Notes under the pieces: generated by a model
Told to the model about the DNA's origin: nothing
Databases searched by the model: none
What the model saw: the letters and a program-made list of their open reading frames with translations, nothing else
Program-made: the position numbers and the translations under genes
Assembly (NCBI RefSeq): GCF_946227985.1
Contig: NZ_CAMKGL010000015.1
Span: forward strand, 1-64,000
DNA length: 64,000 nucleotides
From: Serratia quinivorans
GTDB lineage: Bacteria; Pseudomonadota; Gammaproteobacteria; Enterobacterales; Enterobacteriaceae
Reading direction: 5' to 3'
Shown here: one piece after another, positions 1 through 9,229 of the stretch
How the letters are laid out: each line of letters starts with the position of its first letter
Numbering within the stretch: the stretch's first letter is position 1

Positions 1-58
1 GCATGTGTTAGGCCTGCCGCCAGCGTTCAATCTGAGCCATGATCAAACTCTTCAATTA
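1..58 (-). rRNA. rrs: 16S rRNA, 5' end only
   Basis: Read on the minus strand, this is the universal first segment of bacterial 16S rRNA, including the classic 27F primer region (AGAGTTTGATCATGGCTCAG). The mature 5' end falls at about position 58. The rest of the rRNA operon lies beyond the left edge. Lying downstream of murI, it corresponds to the position of rrnB in E. coli. Confidence 0.97.
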
Positions 59-204
59 AAAGCTTGATTTGCTTCAACTCGTGAAGCGATGCTCGAAAAT
101 TAACTTTCGTAATAATCAGACCGTTGACGAATCAACCGACTGACTTATTGCTTGGTCACTCTTCAAGACTTGATATTTTTTCGAACCCGAAAGTTCTGGA
201 TATC

Positions 205-290
205 GTCTTGTGGAGTGCCCACACAGATTGTCTGATAAATTGTTAAAGAGCGTTCGTTACTGAGATAACTCTCGGTAACGCGGGAGGTGC
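205..290 (-). promoter_or_regulatory. rrn leader with boxA antitermination site
   Basis: On the minus strand this carries GCTCTTTAACA (241-251), the rRNA boxA element, followed by the conserved leader segment ending near GGGCACTCC. It is the Nus-factor loading site that makes rRNA transcription resistant to Rho. The remaining leader down to position 59 precedes the 16S gene and would pair with the 16S 3' flank for RNase III processing. Confidence 0.85.
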
Positions 291-318
291 ATATTACGCT
301 TTCCCGCTGAAGAGTCAA
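291..318 (-). promoter_or_regulatory. rrn P2 promoter
   Basis: On the minus strand: -35 TTGACT (313-318), 16-bp spacer, -10 TAATAT (291-296), followed by a GC-rich discriminator. Its placement about 240 bp ahead of the 16S gene matches the constitutive P2 promoter of enterobacterial rrn operons. Confidence 0.8.
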
Positions 319-421
319 GCTTTTTTCTTATTAAGAAACGGTGTTTTCACCGGCTTGCTTCTTCCTGGCTGGGCGACTGGTTCTCGTTAGAGGAGTCGTT
401 GTTCCCGGTCAGTGGAGGCGC

Positions 422-475
422 ATTATAGGGAGTTCTCAGAACGCCGCAACCCCTAATTTCAATATTTTTTCCGAC
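422..475 (-). promoter_or_regulatory. rrn P1 promoter with AT-rich UP element
   Basis: On the minus strand: -35 TTGCGG (444-449), 16-bp spacer, -10 TATAAT (422-427) and a GCGCC discriminator typical of growth-rate and ppGpp controlled P1 promoters. The A/T-rich stretch at 455-475 fits an UP element. P1 and P2 lie about 130 bp apart, as in E. coli rrn operons. Confidence 0.8.
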
Positions 476-500
476 CGTTGAATGTTTAACCAAAACAGTC

Positions 501-1364
501 TTAAATAGGCAGTTTTTTCAACGTTTTAAAGCCATATCCCTGCAGAACGGGCAATAAAGCGTCAGTGTCTTCATTTAACGCCATGCAATACGCCAGATTA
601 TCTTCCTGCGTAAACACCAGATTTTCCTGTGTCGAGATCAGCCAGGCGGTACGACGGGCGATTGCCGCGCCGGAATCGATCAGCCGGGTTCCCTCAGGCA
701 ACACCTGCATTAACTCTTCTGCTAATAAAGGGAAGTGGGTGCAACCAAGCACTACGGTATCCGGCGGCTCACGCATGCTCAGCCATGGATGCAGGATTTT
801 CTTCAGCGTTGGCAGCGGTACGGCTTCGCCATGCAGTTTGGCTTCTGCCAATTCCACCAGCTCTGAGGATCCCAATAGCTCGATCTTGCAATCGGTGGCG
901 AAGCGGGCAATCAACTCATGGGTATAAGTGCGCTGGACGGTACCGCGGGTAGCCAGCAGGCCGACGACGCCATTGGCGGTCAGACGGGCGGCAGGTTTGA
1001 TGGCAGGTACCACACCCACGACCGGGAAGGTAAAGCGTTCACGCAGGGCCGGTAAGGATACGGTACTGGCGGTGTTACAAGCGATGATGACTATCGCCAG
1101 AGGATGGCGTTGCTGCACCGCACTGACAATCTCCAGCACGCGTTCAACAATAAACTCTTCGGATTTCTCACCGTAGGGAAACGCCACATTATCGAAAGCG
1201 TATATATAGTGCAGGTCCGGCAGCAGTTGCCGAACCTCTTGATACACCGATAACCCGCCGACGCCGGAATCAAATACCAGCACCGTCGGACGGGTCTTCG
1301 CGGTGGTGTTAGAAGGTATAGCTTCCAGTGAGGTAGTATTCTCTTCCTGGAGTAGCGTAGCCAT
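501..1364 (-). CDS. murI: Glutamate racemase MurI
   Basis: Cofactor-independent racemase converting L- to D-glutamate for the peptidoglycan stem peptide; cytoplasmic. The 287-residue product has the family FDSGVGG motif (31-37), the first catalytic cysteine in ACNTAS (Cys96) and the second in GCTHFP (Cys208). I chose ATG 1364 (MATLLQEE) because it aligns with the E. coli N-terminus; upstream in-frame starts would only add residues inside btuB. The start lies 56 bp inside the btuB 3' end and has no strong ribosome binding site, so translation is probably coupled to btuB, as in E. coli. Confidence 0.95.
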   Translation of the reverse strand: MATLLQEENTTSLEAIPSNTTAKTRPTVLVFDSGVGGLSVYQEVRQLLPDLHYIYAFDNVAFPYGEKSEEFIVERVLEIVSAVQQRHPLAIVIIACNTASTVSLPALRERFTFPVVGVVPAIKPAARLTANGVVGLLATRGTVQRTYTHELIARFATDCKIELLGSSELVELAEAKLHGEAVPLPTLKKILHPWLSMREPPDTVVLGCTHFPLLAEELMQVLPEGTRLIDSGAAIARRTAWLISTQENLVFTQEDNLAYCMALNEDTDALLPVLQGYGFKTLKKLPI

Positions 1365-3201
1365 AAGCCGTCTCATAATCTTTATCAAACAGGTTGGCGA
1401 TTCTACCACGAACTGTCAGATGAGATGTGACCGGATACGAAACTGCGAGATCCCACAGGCTGACACCGCCGAGTTTGACCGTGCGCGTAGCGTAACCACT
1501 GTAGTCGCCATCATAACGTTCCCCCAGATAATGGTAGGTCACGGCCCAGTCGAAATCATAGACCTGCCAGTCCAGCTCATATTTCACCTGCTGCTTGGCC
1601 CGACGGAGCAGAACTTCGTTGGTTTTGGCATTGCGTGGATCAACATAATCATAGCCAATCTGGTGGGTCAACGGCCCGGTATCAAAGGACGCCGTAGCTT
1701 CAACGCCTTTAATGGTTGCCTGATTAACGTTGTAATAAGCAGAACCAGAACCGCTGGATGCATAGCTAATAAGATTGTCTATATCGTTACGGTAACCCGT
1801 GACACGCCAGGTAACCGGCCCAGTCAATCCTTCAAAGCCTCCTTCCCACTGTTTGCTTTCCTCTGGCTTCAAATCCGGGTTGCCGCCAAAGCTGCCGTAT
1901 TGTTGCCCCAGATTCGGTGCTTTAAACGCAGTACCGTAGGAAGCAATTGCACGATAACCCTCAACAAACTCCCACGCAGCACTGGTTTGCCAAGTGCCAT
2001 GCCAGCCATATTGCGAATTATCATCACCCCGCACCGCCCCTTCCAGAGTAAAGGAATCGATCTGTTGCTGTGCCGTCAGATAAAGCCCGGTATTACGCTG
2101 ACTCTTGCTGTCGGTAATATAAGCTGTGCCTGGCTCAATTTTCTGATCCTGCCAATCAACGCCCGTACTGATGTTACCATTGGCAACCTGGAACGTATTA
2201 CCCCACTGCACATTGTACTGTGTGGAATCATCCAAAGTTGCAGAAGCAGAATAAGGGCCATACTTGGGATCGTAGTTATAGTCCTTACTGTGGCTATAGC
2301 TGGCAATCAACTGAGTGGCATAAATACCGTCCTGGTAACGCAGGCCGCTATCCCAACTTTGGCTATAGAGCTGACGGGTATCCGGCAGTGCGTCTGAATG
2401 TGCCGGGTCGGAATAGCTGTAATTACCATCATAAGCCGTACGGTTGTCATAACCGTAGCCGCGAACGAATCCGCTGAAAGCCTCATTAAACTTATGATCA
2501 ATGCTGCCATACAGAGATTTACTCATGAAACCGTCGCGGTCAGTTTGCGCCGGGTTACCAAAGCTGTCTGGCAGATTCGCCACCACGTCATAGCCTTTGG
2601 TATAGGTGTAGTTACCGGCGAGGGTCGCAACCGTGCTGTCGCCCAACTGTTGCTGAGTGGAGGCGTCATAGGCCTGATAGCCGTTTGAACCCATGCCGGC
2701 AGAAAGCGTAGTACCGTTTTTTTCACGAGTGGTAATAATGTTGATCACACCGCCGATGGCATCGGAACCATAGACAGCCGAACGCGGTCCACGAATAAAC
2801 TCGACTTTCTGCACCAGCGAGATCGGAATTTGACTGAGGTCTGAAGAACCACTGACGCCAGCTTGATTCAGACGAATGCCGTCAATCAACACCAGTACAT
2901 GGCTGGAGTTGGTACCGCGGATAAACAGCGAACTGGCTTGCCCGAGCCCACCATTTTGCGACACATCTACGCCCGGCAGGCGGCGCATCACATCGGTCAG
3001 GCTTTTTGCCTGCCAGCGGTCAATATCATCGCGGGTAACGACAGAGGTGGGTGCCAGCACGGAAGAAACGGGCTGTGGAAAACGATTGGCGGAAACCACG
3101 AGGTCATCGCTGTTCTTGGCTGTGGTGTTATCTTGCGCCCATCCAGAAAAAGCCGTGATGGAAGAAACCACCGCCAGCAGCGTATTTTTTGTAATTGTCA
3201 T
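1309..3201 (-). CDS. btuB: TonB-dependent vitamin B12 receptor BtuB
   Basis: Outer-membrane 22-strand beta-barrel importing cobalamin with TonB energy. The 630-residue product has a signal peptide (about residues 1-22, ending SGWAQ), a TonB box-like DDLVVSANR just after it, a plug domain (about 35-150) with the IDGIRLNQ and RGPRSAVYG motifs, and a C-terminal barrel ending in aromatic F (GSYTF). ATG 3201 is chosen because the open frame upstream is the riboswitch, not protein. It is first gene of a btuB-murI unit and is controlled by the cobalamin riboswitch. Confidence 0.95.
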   Translation of the reverse strand: MTITKNTLLAVVSSITAFSGWAQDNTTAKNSDDLVVSANRFPQPVSSVLAPTSVVTRDDIDRWQAKSLTDVMRRLPGVDVSQNGGLGQASSLFIRGTNSSHVLVLIDGIRLNQAGVSGSSDLSQIPISLVQKVEFIRGPRSAVYGSDAIGGVINIITTREKNGTTLSAGMGSNGYQAYDASTQQQLGDSTVATLAGNYTYTKGYDVVANLPDSFGNPAQTDRDGFMSKSLYGSIDHKFNEAFSGFVRGYGYDNRTAYDGNYSYSDPAHSDALPDTRQLYSQSWDSGLRYQDGIYATQLIASYSHSKDYNYDPKYGPYSASATLDDSTQYNVQWGNTFQVANGNISTGVDWQDQKIEPGTAYITDSKSQRNTGLYLTAQQQIDSFTLEGAVRGDDNSQYGWHGTWQTSAAWEFVEGYRAIASYGTAFKAPNLGQQYGSFGGNPDLKPEESKQWEGGFEGLTGPVTWRVTGYRNDIDNLISYASSGSGSAYYNVNQATIKGVEATASFDTGPLTHQIGYDYVDPRNAKTNEVLLRRAKQQVKYELDWQVYDFDWAVTYHYLGERYDGDYSGYATRTVKLGGVSLWDLAVSYPVTSHLTVRGRIANLFDKDYETAYGYATPGREYYLTGSYTF

Positions 3202-3224
3202 GAAAAAGCATCCAAACTTAATTG

Positions 3225-3470
3225 GCGGATGCCGCAGGATCATGGCCGGTAATTCGCGACGGCCACGGACATTGCGACGTAACACCGGCAGGTCTTCGGG
3301 CTTGGGAGTTGCGGGCGGCCCGTGAGCTACCTGCACCGGGCGATGACTTCCCATCCTGCAATGGACAGTGTCTGCGTAAAACGCTATCGCCGTGACTTCC
3401 CCTTACCGCTGCGCGTCAGCTCCGGATTTGAACCGGATTCCCTTTTCACTCGCTGCTTGAGGCCGGACGA
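3225..3470 (-). promoter_or_regulatory. Cobalamin riboswitch of btuB
   Basis: The minus strand ahead of btuB matches the E. coli btuB leader: a GGGAATCC...GGAGCTGACGC segment, AGCGGTAAG, GGACACTG-like GACACTGTCC, a GGGAAGTCATC arm and the CCAAGCCCGAAGACCTGCC B12-box region (about 3285-3310). In this class adenosylcobalamin binding closes the btuB ribosome binding site and lowers expression. The GC-rich segment near 3215-3260 adjoining the ATG is the likely expression platform. Exact edges are approximate. Confidence 0.93.
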
Positions 3471-3475
3471 CAATG

Positions 3476-3602
3476 CTACGATCAATGTAAATAGATGTCT
3501 AGACTGCTATCAATGTTACAAATAATAAACACGACAAAACTGGACTTCACGGACTGATTCCCTACAATCCCCGCTGATCAATTTTGCCTGACGAGAAGAA
3601 AC
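3476..3602. other. btuB-trmA divergent intergenic promoters
   Basis: AT-rich spacer between the riboswitch and trmA. On the minus strand TTGATA followed about 17 bp later by TTACAT is a possible btuB promoter. On the plus strand GAGAAG just ahead of ATG 3603 is the trmA ribosome binding site. Nothing else stands out. Confidence 0.4.
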
Positions 3603-4706
3603 ATGACGCCCGAGAATTTGCCTATTGAACGTTACGATGACCAACTGGCGGAGAAAACTGCCCGGCTGAAAACGCTGATGTCACCGTTCACGGCACCCGA
3701 GCCGGAAGTGTTCCGCTCGCCGGTAAGCCACTACCGTATGCGCGCCGAATTCCGCATCTGGCATGATGAAGACGAGATGTACCACATCATGTTTGATCAG
3801 CAGACCAAACAACGCATTCGCGTCGATAAGTTCCCTGCCGCCAGTGAGTTGATTAACCGCCTGATGAGCGCCCTGATCGCCGCCATCAAGCCAGAGCCGA
3901 TTCTGCGCCGCAAGCTGTTCCAAATTGACTACCTGTCGACCCGCAGCGGCAAAATCATTGCCTCACTGCTGTATCACCGCAAGCTTGACGACGAATGGCA
4001 ACAGCAGGCAGAAAAGCTGCGCGACAGCCTGCGCGCACAAGGCTTTGACCTGCAGCTGATTGGCCGCGCGTCTAAAATGAAAATCATGCTGGATCAGGAT
4101 TATGTAGACGAAGTGCTGCCGGTTGCCGGCCGCGACATGATCTATCGCCAGGTGGAAAACAGCTTCACCCAGCCGAATGCGGCGCTGAATATACAGATGC
4201 TGGAATGGGCGCTGGACGTAACCACCGGTTCTAAAGGCGATTTGCTGGAGTTGTATTGCGGTAACGGTAACTTCTCTTTGGCATTGGCGCGTAACTTCGA
4301 GCGGGTTCTGGCTACCGAAATCGCCAAACCTTCGGTCGCTGCGGCACAGTACAATATTGCGGCCAACCAGATCGATAACGTGCAGATTATCCGTATGGCA
4401 GCGGAAGATTTCACCCAGGCCATGAACGGCGTGCGTGAGTTTAATCGGTTGAAGGGTATCGATTTAAGCAGCTATAACTGCGAAACCATTTTCGTCGATC
4501 CGCCACGCAGTGGGCTGGACGATGAAACGGTGAAAATGGTGCAAGCCTATCCGCGTATTTTGTATATTTCATGCAACCCGGAAACGCTGTGCGCCAATCT
4601 GGAGACCTTGCAGCAAACCCACAGCATCAGCCGCCTGGCACTGTTCGATCAGTTCCCGTACACCCATCATATGGAATGCGGTGTGCTGTTGGAAAAACGC
4701 GTCTAA
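3603..4706 (+). CDS. trmA: tRNA (uracil-54-C5)-methyltransferase TrmA
   Basis: SAM-dependent enzyme making m5U54 (ribothymidine) in the T-loop of tRNA and acting as a tRNA folding chaperone. The 367-residue product has the SAM motif [13 protein letters not shown] (about 216-228), the DPPRSG motif, the catalytic nucleophile in ISCNPETL (Cys324) and the C-terminal general base in HHMECGV (Glu358), the same numbering as E. coli. It is divergent from btuB as in E. coli. A terminator follows. Confidence 0.97.
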   Translation: MTPENLPIERYDDQLAEKTARLKTLMSPFTAPEPEVFRSPVSHYRMRAEFRIWHDEDEMYHIMFDQQTKQRIRVDKFPAASELINRLMSALIAAIKPEPILRRKLFQIDYLSTRSGKIIASLLYHRKLDDEWQQQAEKLRDSLRAQGFDLQLIGRASKMKIMLDQDYVDEVLPVAGRDMIYRQVENSFTQPNAALNIQMLEWALDVTTGSKGDLLELYCGNGNFSLALARNFERVLATEIAKPSVAAAQYNIAANQIDNVQIIRMAAEDFTQAMNGVREFNRLKGIDLSSYNCETIFVDPPRSGLDDETVKMVQAYPRILYISCNPETLCANLETLQQTHSISRLALFDQFPYTHHMECGVLLEKRV

Positions 4707-4711
4707 TCTGA

Positions 4712-4745
4712 CAGGGGCGCCATTATTGCTGCGCCCCTGCTTTTA
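4712..4745 (+). terminator. Rho-independent terminator after trmA
   Basis: Nine-base stem CAGGGGCGC / GCGCCCCTG (4712-4720 with 4731-4739), 10-nt loop, then CTTTTA. It ends trmA just before the convergent yijD. Confidence 0.75.
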
Positions 4746-5111
4746 GGCCGCCGTATTCTCATCCGGCGTCTTGCGCGCCTTCAGCTTGATACCAATCCAG
4801 AACACCAACGCCACAGAAATGATCGCCGGCAGGAAGTTAGAGCCAATCTGCGGGTATTCGGCACGAACAATCGCACTGTACAACAACACCCCCAGCAGGA
4901 AGGTCGCTGCGGCCAGCTTGGGCATGCCGTCCGGCATCGCACGGTGCAGATAACGCTGATGCAAGCAGTAAACCGCCAACACCAAAGTCAGGATAGGGAA
5001 AATCGAAAACGGCACCACCGAGCTGAACAGCGCGGCGAACGAACCGTTGATCGACAGGCCGGCAATCAACGCCAGCAGTAAGGTGCCATTCTCACGGCTT
5101 GGTTTTTCCAT
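4743..5111 (-). CDS. yijD: YijD family inner-membrane protein (DUF1422)
   Basis: Small 122-residue integral membrane protein with about four hydrophobic segments (roughly residues 9-28, 31-50, 65-82 and 90-108) and a basic, charged C-terminus. Sequence and position match YijD of enterobacteria, whose biochemical function is not established. It starts 13 nt after the fabR stop codon, so it is probably cotranscribed with fabR; the conserved pairing suggests, without proving, a link to membrane lipid homeostasis. Confidence 0.9.
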   Translation of the reverse strand: MEKPSRENGTLLLALIAGLSINGSFAALFSSVVPFSIFPILTLVLAVYCLHQRYLHRAMPDGMPKLAAATFLLGVLLYSAIVRAEYPQIGSNFLPAIISVALVFWIGIKLKARKTPDENTAA

Positions 5112-5124
5112 CGCTTTCTACCTT

Positions 5125-5757
5125 TTATACGTGGGATACAGAAGCTTTTTCTTGCTGGCGGCGATACCAATAATAAGCACCTTTGGAAATCATCCGCAGT
5201 TGCAGCACTAAACGTTCCTCAAGACGACGCCGTTGTTCGATATCGATATCCAGCGCTTCAGCACCGGCGCTGAATACTATGGTCACCATGGCTTCCGCCT
5301 GCGCTTCGGTGAAACTGCGCGGCATATGGTTTTCCAGCTCGAGGTAATCCGCCAGTTCGGCGATAAAATGTTGGATCTCACGCGCTACCGCCGCACGGAA
5401 GGCCGACGAGGTACCGGAGCGTTCACGCAGCAGCAGGCGGAAGGCGTTGGGGTTATTGCCGATAAACTCCATAAAGGTGGAGACAGAGGTGCGGATCACG
5501 CTGCCGCCCTTGGCAATACGCTGGCGTGCCTGGCGCATCAGTTGCCGCAGCATCAGACCACTTTCATCAACCATGGTTAATCCCAGCTCATCCACGTCCC
5601 GGAAGTGACGGTAGAATGACGTCGGAGCGATGCCCGCTTCACGCGAGACTTCGCGCAGGCTCAGGCTGGCAAAGCTGCGTTCGGCGCTTAGCTGGCTGAA
5701 GGCTGCCTCAATGAGGGAACGACGAGTCCGTTCTTTTTGTTGTGCTCTGACGCCCAT
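5125..5757 (-). CDS. fabR: Fatty-acid synthesis repressor FabR (TetR family)
   Basis: TetR-type repressor of fabA and fabB that senses unsaturated acyl chains and sets membrane unsaturation. The 210-residue product has an N-terminal helix-turn-helix (about 8-57) with [13 protein letters not shown] and the [12 protein letters not shown] recognition region, then an all-helical ligand domain. I chose ATG 5757 (MGVRAQQ, as in E. coli) over the ATG two codons upstream. It is divergent from sthA with yijD downstream, the conserved enterobacterial arrangement. Confidence 0.95.
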   Translation of the reverse strand: MGVRAQQKERTRRSLIEAAFSQLSAERSFASLSLREVSREAGIAPTSFYRHFRDVDELGLTMVDESGLMLRQLMRQARQRIAKGGSVIRTSVSTFMEFIGNNPNAFRLLLRERSGTSSAFRAAVAREIQHFIAELADYLELENHMPRSFTEAQAEAMVTIVFSAGAEALDIDIEQRRRLEERLVLQLRMISKGAYYWYRRQQEKASVSHV

Positions 5758-5972
5758 ATGCATATCCAGATAAGATCCATTTTGTCAGTCTAACGCCGTA
5801 GACCCGGCAATATAGCAAATTTTATTGCAACAGCATTTATACTAACGCGCCCTATCACAGTTTCCGCCTGCACCATTTGTGCTTTGCCTCAAAAAGCCTA
5901 ATGGTGATTGGGCACTCAGCGCTATGATGTTAAGATACCGTTGTAATTTTGTATAAGACAGGTCTCTCCCCT

Positions 5973-7370
5973 ATGCAACAGCACTATCAATTTGATGCCA
6001 TAGTCATTGGCTCGGGCCCTGGTGGTGAAGGTGCCGCTATGGGGTTGGTGAAACAGGGCGCCCGCGTGGCCGTTATCGAACGGTACAATAACGTAGGCGG
6101 CGGATGTACCCACTGGGGTACCATCCCGTCCAAAGCCCTCCGCCACGCCGTTAGCCGCATTATCGAATTCAACCAGAACCCGCTTTATAACAATTCACGC
6201 ACGCTCAGCGCGACATTCCCTGATATTTTACGCCACGCCGATAACGTGATTAACCAGCAAACCCGGATGCGCCAGGGATTCTATGAGCGTAACCAATGCA
6301 AGCTGTTCGCCGGCGATGCGCGCTTTATTGACGCCAACACCGTCAGCGTCAGTTATATGGACGGCACCCAGGACACCATCCGTGCCGATCATATCGTCAT
6401 CGCCTGCGGTTCGCGCCCTTACAACCCGTCGAGCGTCGATTTTAACCATCCGCGCATTTATAACAGCGACTCCATTCTCGAATTAAACCACGAGCCGCGC
6501 CACGTGATCATATACGGCGCCGGGGTCATCGGCTGTGAGTATGCGTCTATCTTCCGTGGTCTGAACGTGAAGGTCGATCTGATCAACACCCGCGATCGCC
6601 TGCTGGCATTCCTCGACCAGGAAATGTCAGACTCACTGTCTTACCACTTCTGGAACAACGGCGTGGTGATCCGTCACAACGAAGAGTTCGAGAAGATCGA
6701 AGGCACCGACGACGGCGTGATTGTTCACCTGAAATCAGGCAAGAAAGTAAAAGCGGACTGCCTGCTGTATGCCAACGGCCGGACCGGTAACACCGACTCA
6801 CTGGGGCTGGAGAACGTCGGTCTGGAGTCAGACAGCCGTGGCCTGCTGAAAGTGAACAGCATGTACCAGACTGCGCTGTCGCACATTTATGCCGTGGGTG
6901 ACGTGATTGGTTATCCGAGCCTGGCATCTGCCGCTTACGATCAGGGCCGCATTGCCGCGCAGGCGATTGCCTCTGGTGAAGCCAGCGGACATCTGATTGA
7001 AGACATCCCGACCGGTATTTATACCATTCCGGAAATCAGCTCCGTCGGTAAAACCGAACAGGAACTGACGGCGATGAAGGTGCCGTATGAAGTGGGCCGC
7101 GCCCAGTTCAAGCATCTGGCGCGTGCGCAGATTGCCGGGATGAACGTCGGCAGCCTGAAGATCCTGTTCCATCGCGACACCCTGCAGATCCTTGGGATAC
7201 ACTGCTTCGGTGAGCGTGCGGCGGAGATCATTCACATCGGCCAAGCGATCATGGAACAGAAAGGTGAAGGCAATACTATCGAGTATTTCGTTAATACTAC
7301 CTTCAACTATCCGACCATGGCCGAAGCCTACCGAGTGGCAGCGCTGAACGGCTTAAACCGCCTGTTTTAG
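5973..7370 (+). CDS. sthA: Soluble pyridine nucleotide transhydrogenase SthA (UdhA)
   Basis: FAD-dependent cytosolic enzyme exchanging hydride between NADPH and NAD+, used to drain excess NADPH. The 465-residue product has the FAD motif GSGPGG (13-18), an NAD(P) motif [11 protein letters not shown] and the YAVGDV motif. Only one cysteine of the usual disulfide-reductase pair is present (Cys45, with Thr50 in place of the second), the known hallmark that separates SthA from lipoamide and glutathione reductases. ATG 5973 aligns with E. coli; an in-frame TTG at 5949 is possible. The last 18 bp overlap convergent oxyR. Confidence 0.96.
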   Translation: MQQHYQFDAIVIGSGPGGEGAAMGLVKQGARVAVIERYNNVGGGCTHWGTIPSKALRHAVSRIIEFNQNPLYNNSRTLSATFPDILRHADNVINQQTRMRQGFYERNQCKLFAGDARFIDANTVSVSYMDGTQDTIRADHIVIACGSRPYNPSSVDFNHPRIYNSDSILELNHEPRHVIIYGAGVIGCEYASIFRGLNVKVDLINTRDRLLAFLDQEMSDSLSYHFWNNGVVIRHNEEFEKIEGTDDGVIVHLKSGKKVKADCLLYANGRTGNTDSLGLENVGLESDSRGLLKVNSMYQTALSHIYAVGDVIGYPSLASAAYDQGRIAAQAIASGEASGHLIEDIPTGIYTIPEISSVGKTEQELTAMKVPYEVGRAQFKHLARAQIAGMNVGSLKILFHRDTLQILGIHCFGERAAEIIHIGQAIMEQKGEGNTIEYFVNTTFNYPTMAEAYRVAALNGLNRLF

Positions 7371-8270
7371 CGTGGTACCCAGGTAGTTTTGCATGTGCTC
7401 GCGGATCGCCTCGGCCAATTGCTCATAACGACTGCGCAATGGGGAGCCGGGGCGGTACACCAGCGCAATGGTGCGCTTGGGTTCAGGTTTATAACAGTCC
7501 AGATAACACACGCCGTCACGCTCGCGCTGTGGCGGTACCGCCAATGAAGGCAACAACGTAATACCACTGCCCGCCGCAACCATATTGCGCAGCGTTTCCA
7601 GGCTGGTCGCCCGGAAATGGGTATCCTCGTCGGCACCGGCCTGAAAGCAAAAGCCCATTGCCTGATCGCGCAAGCAGTGACCATCTTCCAGCATCAGCAG
7701 TTTTTCCCCTGCCAAATCCGGCATCGCCACGCGGTCACGCTGTGACCATGGGTGATCGGAGTACACCGCCAGCTTCATTGGCTCATCAAACAATGGGACT
7801 TCGATAAAGGCTTCGGTTTCCTTCACCAACGCCAGGATCGCGCAGTCCAGTTTACCGCTGTCGAGTTGCGCCAGCAGCTGTTGGGTTTGCGCCTCATGCA
7901 GGTACATTTCCAGCTTGGGAAAGGTTTTATGCAGCGTAGGGATGATCTGCGGCAGCAAATAAGGCCCGACGGTCGGGATCAGGCCGATATGCAACGGCCC
8001 GGACATGGCTTCACCCTGTTGGCTGGCCATCTCTTTCAGAACTTTGACTTCGCGCAGCACGGTACGCGCCTGCTCCACCAGCAACAGCCCCGCCTGGGTA
8101 AATAACACCTTGCGGCTGGTGCGTTCGAGCAACATCACACCCAGTTCGTCTTCCAGCTTGCGGATCTGCCCACTGAGGGTGGGTTGGCTAACATGGCATG
8201 AATCGGCGGCACGGCGGAAATGCCGGTGCTCGGCCAAGGCGACCAGGTACTCTAAATCACGAATATTCAT
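7353..8270 (-). CDS. oxyR: Hydrogen peroxide-sensing regulator OxyR
   Basis: LysR-family tetrameric regulator activated by disulfide formation. The 305-residue product has an N-terminal winged helix (HTH about 18-37, with [15 protein letters not shown]) and the redox pair Cys199 and Cys208 in [12 protein letters not shown], numbered exactly as in E. coli. ATG 8270 (MNIRDLEYL) is chosen over an upstream in-frame GTG. It is divergent from a peroxiredoxin gene and its own upstream region holds an OxyR-like operator starting 20 bp from the ATG, consistent with autoregulation. Confidence 0.97.
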   Translation of the reverse strand: MNIRDLEYLVALAEHRHFRRAADSCHVSQPTLSGQIRKLEDELGVMLLERTSRKVLFTQAGLLLVEQARTVLREVKVLKEMASQQGEAMSGPLHIGLIPTVGPYLLPQIIPTLHKTFPKLEMYLHEAQTQQLLAQLDSGKLDCAILALVKETEAFIEVPLFDEPMKLAVYSDHPWSQRDRVAMPDLAGEKLLMLEDGHCLRDQAMGFCFQAGADEDTHFRATSLETLRNMVAAGSGITLLPSLAVPPQRERDGVCYLDCYKPEPKRTIALVYRPGSPLRSRYEQLAEAIREHMQNYLGTTLKQAV

Positions 8271-8289
8271 TGTTTCCCTCCAGACCACG

Positions 8290-8326
8290 ATAGCTCATGG
8301 CGATAGATAAGATAGCAATGAGCGAT
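8290..8326. promoter_or_regulatory. OxyR operator between oxyR and the peroxiredoxin gene
   Basis: Four tetranucleotides spaced exactly 11 bp apart: ATAG (8290), CGAT (8301), ATAG (8312), CGAT (8323). This is the ATAG-n7-CTAT-n7-ATAG-n7-CTAT layout of the OxyR site with one mismatch in each CTAT. The T at the sixth base of the first block and the A at the tenth base of the second also agree. It could serve both oxyR autorepression and activation of the divergent gene. Confidence 0.75.
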
Positions 8327-8421
8327 TAGATCTATCAAGCCCCGGCGGCAATAATGTGTCCCAACAAAGCGGCATAGCGCTGAAAGCTAAAAATTATTTT
8401 TCCTAATTAAGGGGTTAATTC

Positions 8422-9153
8422 ATGTTTACCAGTCAAGAAGGCAAAAAAGTTCCTCAGGTAACCTTCCATACCCGTCAGGGTGACCAATGGCTCGATGTGA
8501 CGACCAACGACCTGTTTAAAGATAAAACCGTCATCGTGTTTTCGCTGCCAGGTGCCTTTACTCCGACCTGTTCTTCCAGCCACCTGCCGCGTTACAACGA
8601 GCTGTCCAGCGTATTCAAACAGCACGGCGTTGACAGCATCCTGTGCGTTTCTGTGAACGACACCTTCGTGATGAACGCCTGGAAAGCCGATCAACATGCT
8701 GAAAACATCACCTTCGTGCCAGACGGCAACGGTGAATTCACCAAAGGCATGAATATGCTGGTCGAGAAAGCCGATTTGGGCTTCGGCCCACGTTCATGGC
8801 GTTACTCGATGCTGGTGCGTAACGGCGTAGTAGAGAAAATGTTCGTCGAACCCAACAAGCCGGGCGACCCATTTGAAGTGTCTGACGCCGACACCATGCT
8901 GAAATACCTGGCACCAGAATTCAAAGTGCAGGAGTCGGTTTCACTGTTTACCAAGCCGGGCTGCCCATTCTGCGCCAAAGCCAAACAAATGCTGCAGGAA
9001 CGTGGCATCCAGTATGAAGAGATCGTACTGGGTCAGGACGCGACTACCGTCAGCCTGCGCGCCGTCAGCGGCCGTGCCACGGTACCGCAGGTGTTCATCG
9101 GCGGCCGTCATATTGGTGGTAGCGATGACCTGGAAACCTTCCTGTCAGCCTGA
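8422..9153 (+). CDS. Hybrid peroxiredoxin-glutaredoxin (Prx5-Grx)
   Basis: Glutathione-dependent peroxidase that carries its own reductant domain. The 243-residue product has a Prx5 domain (about 1-165) with peroxidatic Cys50 in PGAFTPTC, then a glutaredoxin domain (about 172-243) with the CPFC active site (Cys181-Cys184), a TVPQVFIGG cis-Pro loop and GGSDDL for glutathione binding. Haemophilus and Chromatium enzymes of this type reduce peroxides with GSH. It reads away from oxyR across the OxyR-like operator, so peroxide induction is likely. A strong terminator follows, separating it from the next gene. Confidence 0.93.
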   Translation: MFTSQEGKKVPQVTFHTRQGDQWLDVTTNDLFKDKTVIVFSLPGAFTPTCSSSHLPRYNELSSVFKQHGVDSILCVSVNDTFVMNAWKADQHAENITFVPDGNGEFTKGMNMLVEKADLGFGPRSWRYSMLVRNGVVEKMFVEPNKPGDPFEVSDADTMLKYLAPEFKVQESVSLFTKPGCPFCAKAKQMLQERGIQYEEIVLGQDATTVSLRAVSGRATVPQVFIGGRHIGGSDDLETFLSA

Positions 9154-9186
9154 TTAATCAATAATAACGAAGCCAACGTGAACTTT

Positions 9187-9212
9187 GGCGGGCTCCGGCC
9201 CGCCCTTTTTTT
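9187..9212 (+). terminator. Terminator after the Prx5-Grx gene
   Basis: Perfect seven-base stem GGCGGGC / GCCCGCC (9187-9193 with 9198-9204), TCCG loop, then C and a run of seven T. Confidence 0.9.
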
Positions 9213-9229
9213 AGCTTTCAGGAGCGGAT

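Noticed and set aside
1303-2397. A 364-codon open frame antisense to btuB
   Set aside because: It lies wholly within the real btuB gene, has no recognisable domain or ribosome binding site, and its composition is that of a frame shadow.
3202-3354. N-terminal extension of btuB
   Set aside because: These in-frame codons are the riboswitch and expression platform; the signal peptide begins at ATG 3201.
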